Notes under the pieces: generated by a model
Database searches by the model: none
Told to the model about the DNA's origin: nothing
What the model saw: the letters and a program-made list of their open reading frames with translations, nothing else
Made by a program: the position numbers and the translations under genes
Part shown: positions 9,701 through 17,500 of the stretch, piece after piece
Layout: each line of letters opens with the position of its first letter
Numbering within the stretch: position 1 is the first letter of the stretch
Source of the DNA: Roseicella aerolata
GTDB taxonomy: Bacteria > Pseudomonadota > Alphaproteobacteria > Acetobacterales > Acetobacteraceae
Assembly: GCF_020523605.1 (NCBI RefSeq)
Contig: NZ_JAJAQI010000012.1
Location: 62,001-126,000, forward strand
Length of the DNA stretch: 64,000 bases
Direction: 5' to 3'

Positions 9701-10208
9701 CCGGTGCCGCGAGATCGACGAGGCGCAAGGTCCCCCCCTGCCCCAGCACCCGCGCCATCATGATGGCGTCGTGCACATCCTCGACCACCGGGCCGCGCAT
9801 GGCCGCCTGCACGAAGGGCCGGCCGGAAGCGTCCGCGCCCTCCAGCAATTGCCGGCTGTCCGCCACCACCCGCCCATCCGGCGCCACGAAGGCGAGCAGC
9901 GCATATTCGGCATAGGTGTCATGAAGCTGCCGGAGGATGGTGCGCCGCATCTCCGGCGCGGTGCCGGGGTCGCGCATCAGCGGCAGGCCGGTGGCCACCT
10001 GCAGGTCGCGCCAGCGCGCCGCCATGTCGCGGTCCAGCCGGTCGGCAACGCGCGCGGCGGTGCCGGCCAGCAGGGCCTGCTGGTTGGCCGCGATCCGGCG
10101 GCCGGCATCGCTCCCGGCCAGCAAGCTGGTGGCCAGGGCGGCGAGCAATGCGATACCGCCGAAGACGGCGGCCAGGATGACCCTGAGGGGCGGCTGGGAC
10201 AGCACCAT
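6789..10208 (-). CDS. Membrane-bound Cache/multi-PAS sensor histidine kinase
   Basis: 1139 residues. A transmembrane helix spans about 10-31 and a second about 283-306, enclosing a periplasmic Cache-type sensor. A HAMP-like segment follows, then PAS repeats at roughly 370-485, 490-615, 620-740 and 775-890, each ending in a DVTxR-type PAC motif. A short coiled coil separates the third and fourth PAS. The dimerisation helix carries the phospho-histidine in GGVAHDFNNLLQ, and the ATPase has NARDAMPRGG, DTGEGM and GKGTGLGLAM boxes. There is no receiver domain, so it must pass phosphate to another protein, plausibly the convergent single receiver at 5984. The ligand is unknown. Confidence 0.9.
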   Translation of the reverse strand: MVLSQPPLRVILAAVFGGIALLAALATSLLAGSDAGRRIAANQQALLAGTAARVADRLDRDMAARWRDLQVATGLPLMRDPGTAPEMRRTILRQLHDTYAEYALLAFVAPDGRVVADSRQLLEGADASGRPFVQAAMRGPVVEDVHDAIMMARVLGQGGTLRLVDLAAPVRAEDGRLVGVIAAHLDWRWATEVVGPPRPGEPEVLILSRAGEVLLGPPGLLGRRLPAILPGHGRVEFPDGAGFLAAIRPTQGYRDYPGLGWQVVARRPAAEALAGAAAVQRDIMLYGLWAAALAALFGWFAAAWLARPLHRLAEAAARLQREGGRDALPAGTGYAEAVTLAAAFDGLLGDCRRSEAALQESEQRLRLAQRAGQIGAYDWDIAADRIRVTREYAVLHGLPDPAGDAVRDAPYQDWLARVHPEDRARVAERAARILAEAGPYAFEYRLMLPDGRTRWIADRGEVLAGLDGRAARVIGAIRDVTGRRAAEDALREGEARLRLAQEAGGIGSWDLDLATGRQVWSERQYALFGLDPALPPPDLATWLGMVHPEDRRALLADRDAALASEAGAFSIEFRIRRAPDGAERWLAATGRVMRDEAGRPARMLGVNRDVTETREREEQLRAREAELRAMLEANPIGVLRGDVHGRILDANDALLRLTGHDRAELEAGTLRWDALTPPEWLPADAAGIAEARQQGVCTPYEKEYLRPDGSRVPILIGYALAGETLEETIAFILDLTDRKRAEAALLADKAALEQAVAERTAELAARERELRRIYDRTPAAFHSADAEGRLIRVSDEWLAWLGYRREDVLGRRTGEFMLPESAARWEVARTELQASSDEVREMEYRMLRADGEVVDVLLRARAEHDPDGRFAHSYAVLVDVTERNRAEARLREAQKLEALGRIAGGVAHDFNNLLQVMTGALHMLSGSAGDRARVERYAGVALQAAERGTSLTRRMLAFARQDRLQSGPVHLPEVMQGLATLLHGPLGADIRLEIAAAPDLPPVQADRMQLELVLFNFALNARDAMPRGGRLRLEAAAEAVGLAHPQGLAPGRYLRIRVTDTGEGMDAATLARAIEPFFTTKEVGKGTGLGLAMAHGFAVQSGGALRIESEPGKGTVVTLWLPEAVAMPIPMPMAAAAGG

Positions 10209-10481
10209 GCGCTGGTAGGATGACCCGCCCGCTTGTAACCACCGGCCCCTCCTCGTGCGATCACATACCCGTCAGAAATATGGGCAAGCCGATCATGCCT
10301 GGTTCAGCCGGCGGACAGCCGGGCTGTTCCCTCGCAGCAAGGCCGGCAGTGCTGCCGCAAGGGCGGGCCCGCGATCGCCCGCCGGGTGAGGCTCCCCGGC
10401 CAGGAAGGGGCGACCGGCCAGTGCGCCCGGCGCGGCTTCCATCCGCAATCGCTCATAGCCGCCTGCATAAATCCTGACCTG

Positions 10482-10500
10482 CAGCCGCCGCAGGCGGCTG
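10482..10500. repeat. Short perfect inverted repeat (8-bp arms)
   Basis: Arms CAGCCGCC (10482-10489) and GGCGGCTG (10493-10500) pair perfectly around GCA. It sits 20 bases left of the longer 15-bp repeat, so the two could form tandem hairpins in a transcript. There is no T-run on either side. Confidence 0.5.
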
Positions 10501-10520
10501 AGCGCCCGAACGGCCGGGCC

Positions 10521-10553
10521 CCCATGGAAGATGCCACCGGCATCTTCCATGGG
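10521..10553. repeat. Perfect 15-bp inverted repeat with 3-nt loop
   Basis: Arm 10521-10535 (CCCATGGAAGATGCC) is followed by the loop ACC and the exactly complementary arm 10539-10553. This is the longest perfect hairpin noticed in the window. It lacks a T tract, sits about 310 bases upstream of the kinase start, and does not resemble the other palindrome families here. It may be a dyad operator, an RNA hairpin or a remnant of an inserted element. Confidence 0.75.
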
Positions 10554-10615
10554 CACCGGGGGCGCCGCGCCAGGTAGCGCGTAGCCAAGCCGCAGCGCGG
10601 CGCCGGCGACTGAGG

Positions 10616-10643
10616 CCGCATATATGCGTCAGCATTTATGCGG
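10616..10643. promoter_or_regulatory. AT-rich near-perfect palindrome, candidate operator
   Basis: Arms CCGCATATATGC (10616-10627) and GCATTTATGCGG (10632-10643) pair at 11 of 12 positions around GTCA. The left arm itself contains a self-complementary 12-mer (10617-10628). A local AT island inside very GC-rich DNA is the kind of place where regulators bind or promoters melt. It lies about 400 bases upstream of the kinase gene. No specific regulator can be named. Confidence 0.4.
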
Positions 10644-10831
10644 GTTGGCAAACCTTTTCCCGGCAGGAATCCGTGTTCGTTGCGCGGCAGACTGGCGTCA
10701 CGCCTAAGGTTGCGATGAAAGCGCCCGCAGATTCCATCAGCGCAGAGGTTTATCACGCCAGCAGCCCCCGGGCCTTTGGCCAAGCGGGTGAATTGTCCCG
10801 CCCAGGCGGGTCTCCCCGGCCGGAGTTTGCC

Positions 10832-10874
10832 CTGCAGCGGATCGCGTCCAGAACTGCACGCCGATCCGCTGTAG
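10832..10874. repeat. 43-bp palindromic element, type 1, copy A
   Basis: Arms of 20 and 21 bases beginning CTGCAGCGGATCG and ending CGATCCGCTGTAG surround a central AA. It has the same length, arm layout and termini as the copy at 50488-50530. It is the outermost of three elements stacked behind hemN and is separated from the next one by 11 nt (10875-10885). Confidence 0.7.
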
Positions 10875-10885
10875 ACGGTTGTCTG

Positions 10886-10936
10886 TAGAACAGCGTCACG
10901 CCGCGGGGCGTTCACGCCCCTTCACGATCCGCTGTA
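10886..10936. repeat. 51-bp palindromic element, type 2, copy A
   Basis: On the minus strand it starts TACAGCGGATCG and carries the core hairpin GGGGCG-TGAA-CGCCCC. Ungapped alignment by eye with the element at 50426-50476 gives 40 identical positions of 51. It is flanked by spacers of 11 nt and 12 nt. Confidence 0.7.
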
Positions 10937-10948
10937 GACCTTTGTTTT

Positions 10949-10999
10949 TCGAGCAGATTCACGCCTCCGGTCGTTCACGGCCTTCGGCGATCTGCTCTA
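10949..10999. repeat. 51-bp palindromic element, type 2, copy B; provides the hemN stop codon
   Basis: On the minus strand it begins TAGAGCAGATCGC and ends ATCTGCTCGA, and is 43 of 51 identical to the copy at 50426-50476. Its first three bases (10999-10997) are the TAG stop of hemN. The 12-nt spacer to the next element (10937-10948) is T-rich, so the hairpin plus spacer could help end hemN transcription. Confidence 0.75.
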
Positions 11000-12331
11000 G
11001 ACCGCCGCGCTGTGCCGCCCCGCGCCGGTGCCGAGATAGGCGTCGAAGCAGGCCGCCACATGCCGCACATGCCGCCGCCCGGCCGCGGTCACCCGCAGGA
11101 GGTCGGGCGTCAGGTCCAGGATGCCGTCCGCCTCCAGCGGCGCGAGGGCCGGCCGCACCCCGGCGACCAGCGCCGGCGGCAGCGCCGCCAGGTCGAGCGC
11201 GAAGTCGCACATCACCCGCTCTATGCAGTGCCGGCGCAGCCGGTCCTCGGCCGTCACGGCGCGGCCGCGGCGGATCGGCAGTTCGCCCGCCTCCACCGCC
11301 GCCACCCAGCGGCGCTCGTTCGGCTCGTTCTGGGCGTAGCCGGCGGCCTCGATCCCGCCGATTGAGGAGGCGCCGAGGCCGAGCAGCACCGGCGCGGCAT
11401 CCGTGGTGTAGCCCTGGAAATTGCGGCGGAGCGTGCCGTCGCGCGCGGCGATGGCCATCGGGTCCCCGGGCTTCGCGAAATGGTCGAGGCCGATCGCCTG
11501 ATAGCCGGCCGCCACCAGCACCTGCTCCGCCGTCTCGGCCTGCTGCAGCCGCTCCAGCGCGCCCGGCAGGTCCTCCGTGCGGATGGCGTTCTGGTGCGGC
11601 TTCATCCAGGGCACATGGGCATAGCCGAAGACCGCCACGCGGTCGGCCCCCTGCTCCACCGCGAAGCGGGCGGTGGCGGCGACCTGCGCCGCGCTCTGGC
11701 CCGGCAGGCCGTACATCATGTCGAAATTGATCGCGGTGATGCCGGCGGCGCGCAGCCAGGCCGCCGCGCGCGCGACCATCTCCTCCGGCTGGACCCGGCC
11801 GATGCGGCGCTGCACCGCGGGGTCGATGTCCTGCACGCCGAAGCTGGCGCGGGTGATGCCGGCATCGGCCAGCGCCGCCACGATCTCCTCATCCACCACC
11901 CGCGGGTCGAGCTCGATGGCGAGTTCCGCATCGCGCCGGATGCCGAAGGTGGCGCGCAGCTCGGTGAACAGGGCGCGGAGCCCGGCGGCGCCGAGGGTGC
12001 TGGGCGTGCCGCCACCGAGATGCACGGAAGCGATGCCGGCATGCTCCGGCAGCGCCTCGGCCAGCAGGCTGGCCTCCTTCCGCAGCGCGGCGCCATAGCG
12101 GGCGATCCGCTCCGCGCTGCGCGTGACGGCGGTGTGGCAGCCGCAATACCAGCAGAGCGAGCGGCAGAAGGGGATGTGGAGATAGAGGCTGAGAGGGTCC
12201 TCCGGCCGGATGCCGGCCAGCCAGCCGCGATACTCCGCCTCTCCCAGCGGGCCGAAATGCGGCGCGGTGGGATAGGAGGTGTAGCGCGGAAGATTGGCCA
12301 GCGCGTAGCCGATGGGGATGGGCCTGCTCAT
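10997..12331 (-). CDS. hemN: Oxygen-independent coproporphyrinogen III oxidase
   Basis: 444 residues, the normal HemN length. The start is the ATG at 12331 (MSRPIPIGYALANLPRYTSYP); the YTSYPTAPHF opening is typical of true HemN. The radical-SAM cluster ligands are C56, C60 and C63 (CRSLCWYC), with the extra C65 of the family. LHLGGGTPS-like and GYTTDAAPVLLGLGASSIG segments follow as in HemN rather than HemW. It converts coproporphyrinogen III to protoporphyrinogen IX without oxygen in haem synthesis. It lies downstream of a cupin gene, and a candidate Fnr/FixK-like site precedes it. Its stop codon is formed by a palindromic element. Confidence 0.93.
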   Translation of the reverse strand: MSRPIPIGYALANLPRYTSYPTAPHFGPLGEAEYRGWLAGIRPEDPLSLYLHIPFCRSLCWYCGCHTAVTRSAERIARYGAALRKEASLLAEALPEHAGIASVHLGGGTPSTLGAAGLRALFTELRATFGIRRDAELAIELDPRVVDEEIVAALADAGITRASFGVQDIDPAVQRRIGRVQPEEMVARAAAWLRAAGITAINFDMMYGLPGQSAAQVAATARFAVEQGADRVAVFGYAHVPWMKPHQNAIRTEDLPGALERLQQAETAEQVLVAAGYQAIGLDHFAKPGDPMAIAARDGTLRRNFQGYTTDAAPVLLGLGASSIGGIEAAGYAQNEPNERRWVAAVEAGELPIRRGRAVTAEDRLRRHCIERVMCDFALDLAALPPALVAGVRPALAPLEADGILDLTPDLLRVTAAGRRHVRHVAACFDAYLGTGAGRHSAAV

Positions 12332-12365
12332 GCCGCATCCTTGGGCGGTCGCGGCGCCGGGCGCC

Positions 12366-12379
12366 TTGCGCGGGATCAA
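12366..12379 (-). promoter_or_regulatory. Candidate Fnr/FixK-type site upstream of hemN
   Basis: The minus strand reads TTGATCCCGCGCAA. The left half-site TTGAT is perfect, and the C..G spacer edges match the FixK consensus, but the right half CGCAA fits ATCAA at only three of five bases. It is centred about 41 bases before the hemN ATG and overlaps the cupin stop. Anaerobic activation of hemN by Fnr-family regulators is well established elsewhere; its use here is inference. Confidence 0.3.
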
Positions 12380-12711
12380 GCGGGCGGCATGTGCACCGCC
12401 AGCCACAGCGTCTCCCGCGCCGGATCGGTCCAGGCGACGCGGTGGCGGCAATGGGCGGGGATCACGGCCCAGTCGCCGGGGGCGAGGTCACGCTCCGTCC
12501 CATCCACGAAGCCGAGCCGGGCGGCGCCGGCCAGCAGCAGGACGAACTCCGCCTCCGCCTGGTCGTACCACTGCCCCGGCGGGTCGGCCTGGCCGCGCGA
12601 GGCGATGCGCACCACCCGCGCGCCGCCGGCCGCGAGCAATTCGGTGAAGCGCTCGCCGCCCGCGGGGGCAGGTGGGCCCTCGCCGATCCGGCCGAAGCGC
12701 GGGGCGGTCAG
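12376..12711 (-). CDS. Cupin-domain protein
   Basis: A small single-cupin protein. The barrel motif reads QWYDQAEAEFVLLLAGAARL, then a GDWAVIPAHCRHRVAW strand pair with the metal-type histidines. The start is uncertain. The first ATG/GTG/TTG-type start in frame is a TTG at 12639 (87 residues), but family-like sequence GERFTELLAAGGARVVRI extends upstream of it. It could begin at a CTG at 12711 that overlaps the amidase stop (CTGA), giving 111 residues. No ATG or GTG exists in that interval. The role is unknown. Tight linkage behind atzE suggests co-transcription. Confidence 0.7.
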   Translation of the reverse strand: MTAPRFGRIGEGPPAPAGGERFTELLAAGGARVVRIASRGQADPPGQWYDQAEAEFVLLLAGAARLGFVDGTERDLAPGDWAVIPAHCRHRVAWTDPARETLWLAVHMPPA

Positions 12712-14237
12712 AACGCCCCCTCGGCGAAGGCCGGCGCCACCGGGGCGGCACAGACCCCGGCACGCTCCAGCACCGCCGCGGCGCGGAACAGCACCGCCTC
12801 GGTCCAGGGCTTACCGATCAGTTGCACGCCGATCGGGAGCGCGCCCTCCGCCGCCTGGACCGGCGCGGTCACCACCGGCAGGCCGATGCCGCTGATCGGC
12901 TGGGTGAAGAGGCCCATGGAGGGCCGCAGCGGCACCTCCACGCCGTCGAGCGCCAGCGCCTCCTGCCCGATCGGCGTCGCCGGCACCGGGGTCGCGGGCG
13001 CCAGCAGGATGTCCCACTCCGCCATCAGCGCCCGCATGGAATCCCGCGCCAGGCCGCGCACCCGCTGCGCCTGGTTGATCCAGGCCGCCGGCAGCAGGGC
13101 GCCGGCCAGCAGCCGGTCCTGGATCAGCGGCTCGAATTCCTCCAGCCGGCTGCGGAGGTCCGGCAGGTGCAGCGCCCCGCCCTCGGCGCTGGTGATCAGG
13201 AAGGCGCTAGCGCGGCAGGCCTCCGCCATGTCCCACTCGACCGTTTCCACGGCGTCCAGCGCGCGCGCCACCGCGGCAACGGCGTTGCGGGCGGCGTCCG
13301 ATTGCTGCCGGCCGAACCAGCCGCCCAGCACGGCGACGCGCAGCCCGACGGCGCGATCGCCCGAGGCTCCTGCACCGAGGGCGTGAATCGCGCTGTCAGG
13401 CATGATCCCGGCGCCGAGGCCGGGCGTCACCGCTTCCGGCGGCTGCGGCGCCTGGGCCGGGTCCTCGGGGTCCGGCCCCAGCAGCGCGTCATAGGCGGCG
13501 GCGAGGTCGGCGACGCTGCGGGCGAAGGGCCCGACATGGTCGAGGGCATGGACGAAGGGGAAGGTGCCCTGGCGGGAGAGCCGCCCATAACTCGGCTTCA
13601 CCCCCCAGATGCCGCAGAGCGAGGCCGGCACCCGGATGGAGCCATTGGTGTCGGTCCCGAGGCTCAGCGGCACCAGCCCGGCCGCGACCGCCGCCGCCGA
13701 GCCGCCGGAGGAGCCGCCGGCGATGCGCCCCACGGGATGGTCCATGTCGTGCGGGTTCCGCACCGGCCCGTCATGGCTGTTCTCGGTGGTGAAGCCGTAG
13801 GCGAACTCGTCCATGTTGAGCGCGCCGAGGCAAATCGCCCCCGCGGCCTCCAGCCGCCGAACCACCCAGGCATCGCGCGTGGCGGGCGGCGCGGCCCGCC
13901 GGATCCGGCTGCCGGCGACGGTCGGGATACCGGCGAGATCAAACAGGTTCTTGGCCGCGAAGGGCACGCCGGCGAGCGGCCCGACCGGCTGCCCCGCCGC
14001 GATGCGCGCATCGAGGGCAGCGGCGGAGGCGAGTGCCCGATCGGCAAGCAGGGTGGTGAAGGCGTTCACCTCGGCATTGCGCGCGGCGATGCGGGCCAGC
14101 GCCGCTTCCGTCACCGCCCGCGCCGTGGTCTCGCCGGCGCGGATGCGGGCGGCAAGGCCGAGCGCCGGCCCGGCATCGGGGCCTGGCGGCGTGCGGCCTG
14201 CCTGGCCAGGGCCGCTGCGGTCCTCGGCCAGGCTCAC
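12708..14237 (-). CDS. atzE: AtzE-type amidase (1-carboxybiuret hydrolase catalytic subunit)
   Basis: 509 residues of the amidase-signature family. The Ser-cisSer-Lys triad is visible as K96 ([11 protein letters not shown]), S176 (AGGSSGGS) and S200 ([12 protein letters not shown]). It is identified as AtzE because it starts by GTG in a four-base overlap with a 63-residue AtzG-like protein, the partner that AtzE needs. The pair hydrolyses 1-carboxybiuret in cyanurate/biuret and general uracil-like nitrogen catabolism. An odd segment of about 19 residues (roughly 278-297, [10 protein letters not shown] onward) separates two conserved blocks and coincides with a palindromic DNA element. A longer upstream extension of the frame is rejected because it reads through atzG. 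Confidence 0.85.
   Translation of the reverse strand: MSLAEDRSGPGQAGRTPPGPDAGPALGLAARIRAGETTARAVTEAALARIAARNAEVNAFTTLLADRALASAAALDARIAAGQPVGPLAGVPFAAKNLFDLAGIPTVAGSRIRRAAPPATRDAWVVRRLEAAGAICLGALNMDEFAYGFTTENSHDGPVRNPHDMDHPVGRIAGGSSGGSAAAVAAGLVPLSLGTDTNGSIRVPASLCGIWGVKPSYGRLSRQGTFPFVHALDHVGPFARSVADLAAAYDALLGPDPEDPAQAPQPPEAVTPGLGAGIMPDSAIHALGAGASGDRAVGLRVAVLGGWFGRQQSDAARNAVAAVARALDAVETVEWDMAEACRASAFLITSAEGGALHLPDLRSRLEEFEPLIQDRLLAGALLPAAWINQAQRVRGLARDSMRALMAEWDILLAPATPVPATPIGQEALALDGVEVPLRPSMGLFTQPISGIGLPVVTAPVQAAEGALPIGVQLIGKPWTEAVLFRAAAVLERAGVCAAPVAPAFAEGAF
13351..13393. repeat. Candidate palindromic element inside atzE
   Basis: GCGCGAT at 13351-13357 pairs with ATCGCGC at 13387-13393, and CGCCC pairs with GGGCG just inside. 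The blocks GATCGCC and GGCGTGAATC are shared with the type-2 elements at 10949 and 50426. It codes for the extra segment of AtzE without breaking the frame; a 51-bp element is exactly 17 codons. Similarity is partial and needs gaps, so descent from the family is an inference. Confidence 0.4.
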
Positions 14238-14425
14238 GGCCGGTACACCGGCGCCGGCTCGGCCGTCTCCGTCAGCGGCAGCCGGAGCGCCGGCGTCGCG
14301 ATCCGCGCCACCAGCGCCAGCGCCGCTGCCACCCGCGCCTGCCGCCCAGCATCCAGCGCCAGCCCCATGGCAGGGGCCGTGGCCGCGACATAGGCGGCGG
14401 GGTCGAAGCGGTCGGGGTCGAGCAT
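14234..14425 (-). CDS. atzG: AtzG-like small subunit (DUF4089)
   Basis: 63 residues: [20 protein letters not shown] followed by a helix rich in Ala, Leu and Arg and an [15 protein letters not shown] tail. Length and tail match AtzG, the helical subunit that clasps AtzE. The ATG at 14425 is preceded by a CAGGAGA ribosome site, and the stop overlaps the atzE GTG (GTGA), so production of both subunits is coupled. It is divergent from the glucan cluster, with about 150 nt between starts. Confidence 0.85.
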   Translation of the reverse strand: MLDPDRFDPAAYVAATAPAMGLALDAGRQARVAAALALVARIATPALRLPLTETAEPAPVYRP

Positions 14426-14572
14426 GGCGGTCTCCTGCGGCGGGGCGCATCCTCCCATGCCGGAATCGTGCCGTGCGCCCGCGCCCCTCGATCTCTCGCA
14501 CGCGTGATCGGACGCGATGACGCCGATCCCGCCCCCCGGCGTTTCGCGCCGGGCATGTATATGGGGGTACGG

Positions 14573-17500
14573 ATGGCGTCTCGACGCGGCAGCAAGCCGA
14601 AGGCCCTGGCGCGCGCGGTGACCGAGCCGTCCGCCCAGGAGGAGGTGCGGGCGGCGCCGATGGCGGCGCCGGCGGTCCCGGCCCCGCGGATCTATTTCCT
14701 GCACCCCCTGCTGGTCGGGCCGCTGCCCGCCTGGGATGCCGCCTTCGCGCGCATCGCTGGGCTGGGCTTCGATGCCGCCCTGATCGCCCCGCCCTTCGCG
14801 CCGGGGCCGAGCGGCAATCTCTTCCACCTGGCCGATCCGGATGCGCCGCACCCGATCCTGGAGGCGCCGGGCGACGCCGGTTCCGCCCTGGCGGCGCTGG
14901 CGGCGAAGGCGCGGGCGGCCGGCCTCGCCCTCTACCTCGACATCGTGCTGGACCGGGTGGCGGCCGATGGCGCGCTGCGCGCCGGCCATCCCGACTGGTT
15001 CGGCACGGATGGGCAGGAGGGCCCGCCCGATCCGCGCCTGCCACTGCCCGAGCGCGGCACCGCCCGCACCCGCTGGGAGGACCCGGCCGTCGCCGAGGCC
15101 CTGGGCGCCTGGTGGGAGGAGCGGCTGCGCCGCTTCGCCGAAGCCGGCATCGCCGGGTTCCGCTGCGACGCGCCGCACCGCGTGCCGCCCGCGGTCTGGC
15201 GGCGCATCACCTCTGCCCTGCCGCAGGCGCGCTTCCTCGCCTGGACCGCCGGCATCCCGGCCCCCGACCTGCCCCGGCTCGCCGGCTGCGGCTTCGCCGC
15301 GGTCTTCGACAGCCTGGGCTGGTGGGACCTGGAAGGCTCCTGGCTGGCGGAGGAAGCGGCGCGGCTTGCCGCCATCGCCCCGGTCATCTCGACGGTGGAA
15401 GCCCCCTTCGGCCCGCGCCTCGCCGCGCGCGACGCGGATGCCTGGACGGCAGAGCGGGCGGCCGCCCGCCACCTGCGTCTCGGCGCCGGCATCGGCGCCG
15501 GGCTGCTGGTGCCGATGGGCTTCGAGTACGGCGCCCGCCGGCCGCTGGACCCGGCGCGCGACCGGCCGGGCGACTGGGAGTGGCTGCAGGCGCATGCCCC
15601 CTTCGACCTCTCGGCCGGGCTGCGCGCCGCCAATGCCGTGGCGGCGGCCCGGCCGCTGGCGCAGGGAGAATTGCGCCCGCTCTCCGGCTTCGGCGCGCCG
15701 GTCTCGGCGCTGCTGCGCGCCGCCGCGGCGGATGCCCGGGAGGCGCGGGAGGCGACGCTGGTCCTGGTCAACCCTGACCTCCGCGCCGGGGCAAGCGTGA
15801 CGCTGGCCGCCCTGCTGCCCGGCACGGGCGGGATCTTCACCCGCTTCCGCCCGCTCTCGCCCGCCGAGGGCGCGCCGCTGACGCCGACCGCGACGGTGCA
15901 GCTCGCCCCCGGGGAGGTCCGGCTCTACCAGGCGGAGGCGCCGCGGCCGATCCTGACCACCGCGGCCCCCGCCGGCGCCAAGGCTGCGGAGGCGGGTGCC
16001 CTGGCCGCCGCCTCCCCAGATCTGCGCATCGGCATCGAACATGTTTCGCCCTCGGTCGATGAGGGGCGCTTCCCCGTGAAGCGCACGGTCGGCGAGGTGG
16101 TGGAGGTCTCCTGCGACCTGATCTGCGACGGGCATGAGAAGCTGGGCGCCGCCCTGATGTGGCGCGCGGCGGACGAGGCCGAATGGACCGAGTGCCGCCT
16201 GACCCCGCTCGGCAATGACCGGTGGGCGGCGCGCTTCCCGCTGGAGCGCATGGGGCGGCATGTCTTCGTGGTGGAGGCTTGGCGCGACGCCTTCGCCACC
16301 TTCCGCGATGAGCTGGAGAAGAAGCACGCGGCCAATGTGCCGATCAGCCTGGAGCTGGAGGAAGGCCGCATCCTGGTGACGAAGGCCGGCAAGCGCGTCG
16401 GCGGCGCGCTCTCCCAACTGGCGGAACGGCTGCAGGGGGCGCCCGACCAGGAGCGCCTGACCATCCTGATGGCGCCGGACACCGCGCGCCTGATGGCCGC
16501 CGCCGACGACCGCCCCTTCCGCGTGCGCAGCGCCGAGATGCCGCTGGATGCCGAACGCACCGGCGCCGGCTTCGCCAGCTGGTACGAGCTCTTCCCGCGC
16601 AGCCAGAGCGGCGATCCGGCGCGGCACGGCACCTTCGACGACGTCATCCGCCGCCTGCCGCATATCCGGGCGATGGGCTTCGACGTGCTCTACTTCCCGC
16701 CGATCCACCCGATCGGCCGCGCCTTCCGCAAGGGGCGCAACAACACGCTGACGCCGGGGCCGGACGATCCCGGCAGCCCCTACGCCATCGGCTCGGAGGA
16801 GGGCGGGCATGACGCGCTGCACCCGCAGCTCGGCACGCTCGAGGATTTCCGCCGGCTGGTCGCGGCGGCGAAGGAGCATGGGCTCGAGCTCGCGCTCGAC
16901 TTCGCCATCCAGTGCAGCCCGGACCATCCCTGGCTGAAGCAGCACAAGGACTGGTTCGACTGGCGGCCGGACGGCTCGCTCCGCTACGCGGAGAACCCGC
17001 CGAAGAAGTACCAGGACATCGTCAACGTCGATTTCTACAATCCGGGCGCGGTGCCCTCGCTCTGGATCGCGCTGCGCGACGTGGTGCGCTTCTGGGTGGA
17101 GAACGGCGTGAGGCTGTTCCGGGTGGACAACCCGCACACCAAGCCCTTCCCCTTCTGGGAATGGCTGATCGCCGATATCCGCGCGCGGCATCCGGACGCG
17201 GTCTTCCTCGCCGAGGCCTTCACCCGACCGAAGGTGATGTACCGCCTGGCGAAGATCGGCTTCAGCCAGTCCTACACCTACTTCACCTGGCGGAACGAGA
17301 AGCAGGAACTGACGGACTACCTGCAGGAGCTGACGACGACGGCGCCGCGCGACTTCTTCCGCCCGCATTTCTTTGTCAACACGCCCGACATCAACCCGCC
17401 CTTCCTGCAGACCGGCGGCCGCGCCGGGCACCTGATTCGCGCCGCGCTGGCGACCACGCTGTCGGGCCTCTGGGGCATGTACCAGGGGTTCGAGCTCTGC

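Larger units (their letters stand above)
10209..10996. other. 788-nt non-coding region rich in inverted repeats
   Basis: This is the longest gene-free stretch. It lies between the 3' end of hemN and the 5' end of the histidine kinase, both on the minus strand. Frames in it give arginine- and cysteine-rich nonsense. It contains an 8-bp inverted repeat (10482-10500), a perfect 15-bp repeat (10521-10553), an AT-rich palindrome (10616-10643) and three palindromic elements (10832-10999). The kinase promoter must lie in its left part. A small RNA is possible but not demonstrated. Confidence 0.6.

Noticed and set aside
10304-10915. 203-codon frame on the minus strand in the repeat-rich gap
   Set aside because: Cys/Arg-rich sequence crossing several inverted repeats and no recognisable domain; treated as non-coding.
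10832-10999. CRISPR array
   Set aside because: The repeats are palindromic, of two different lengths, only three in number, and the spacers are 11-12 nt, far too short.
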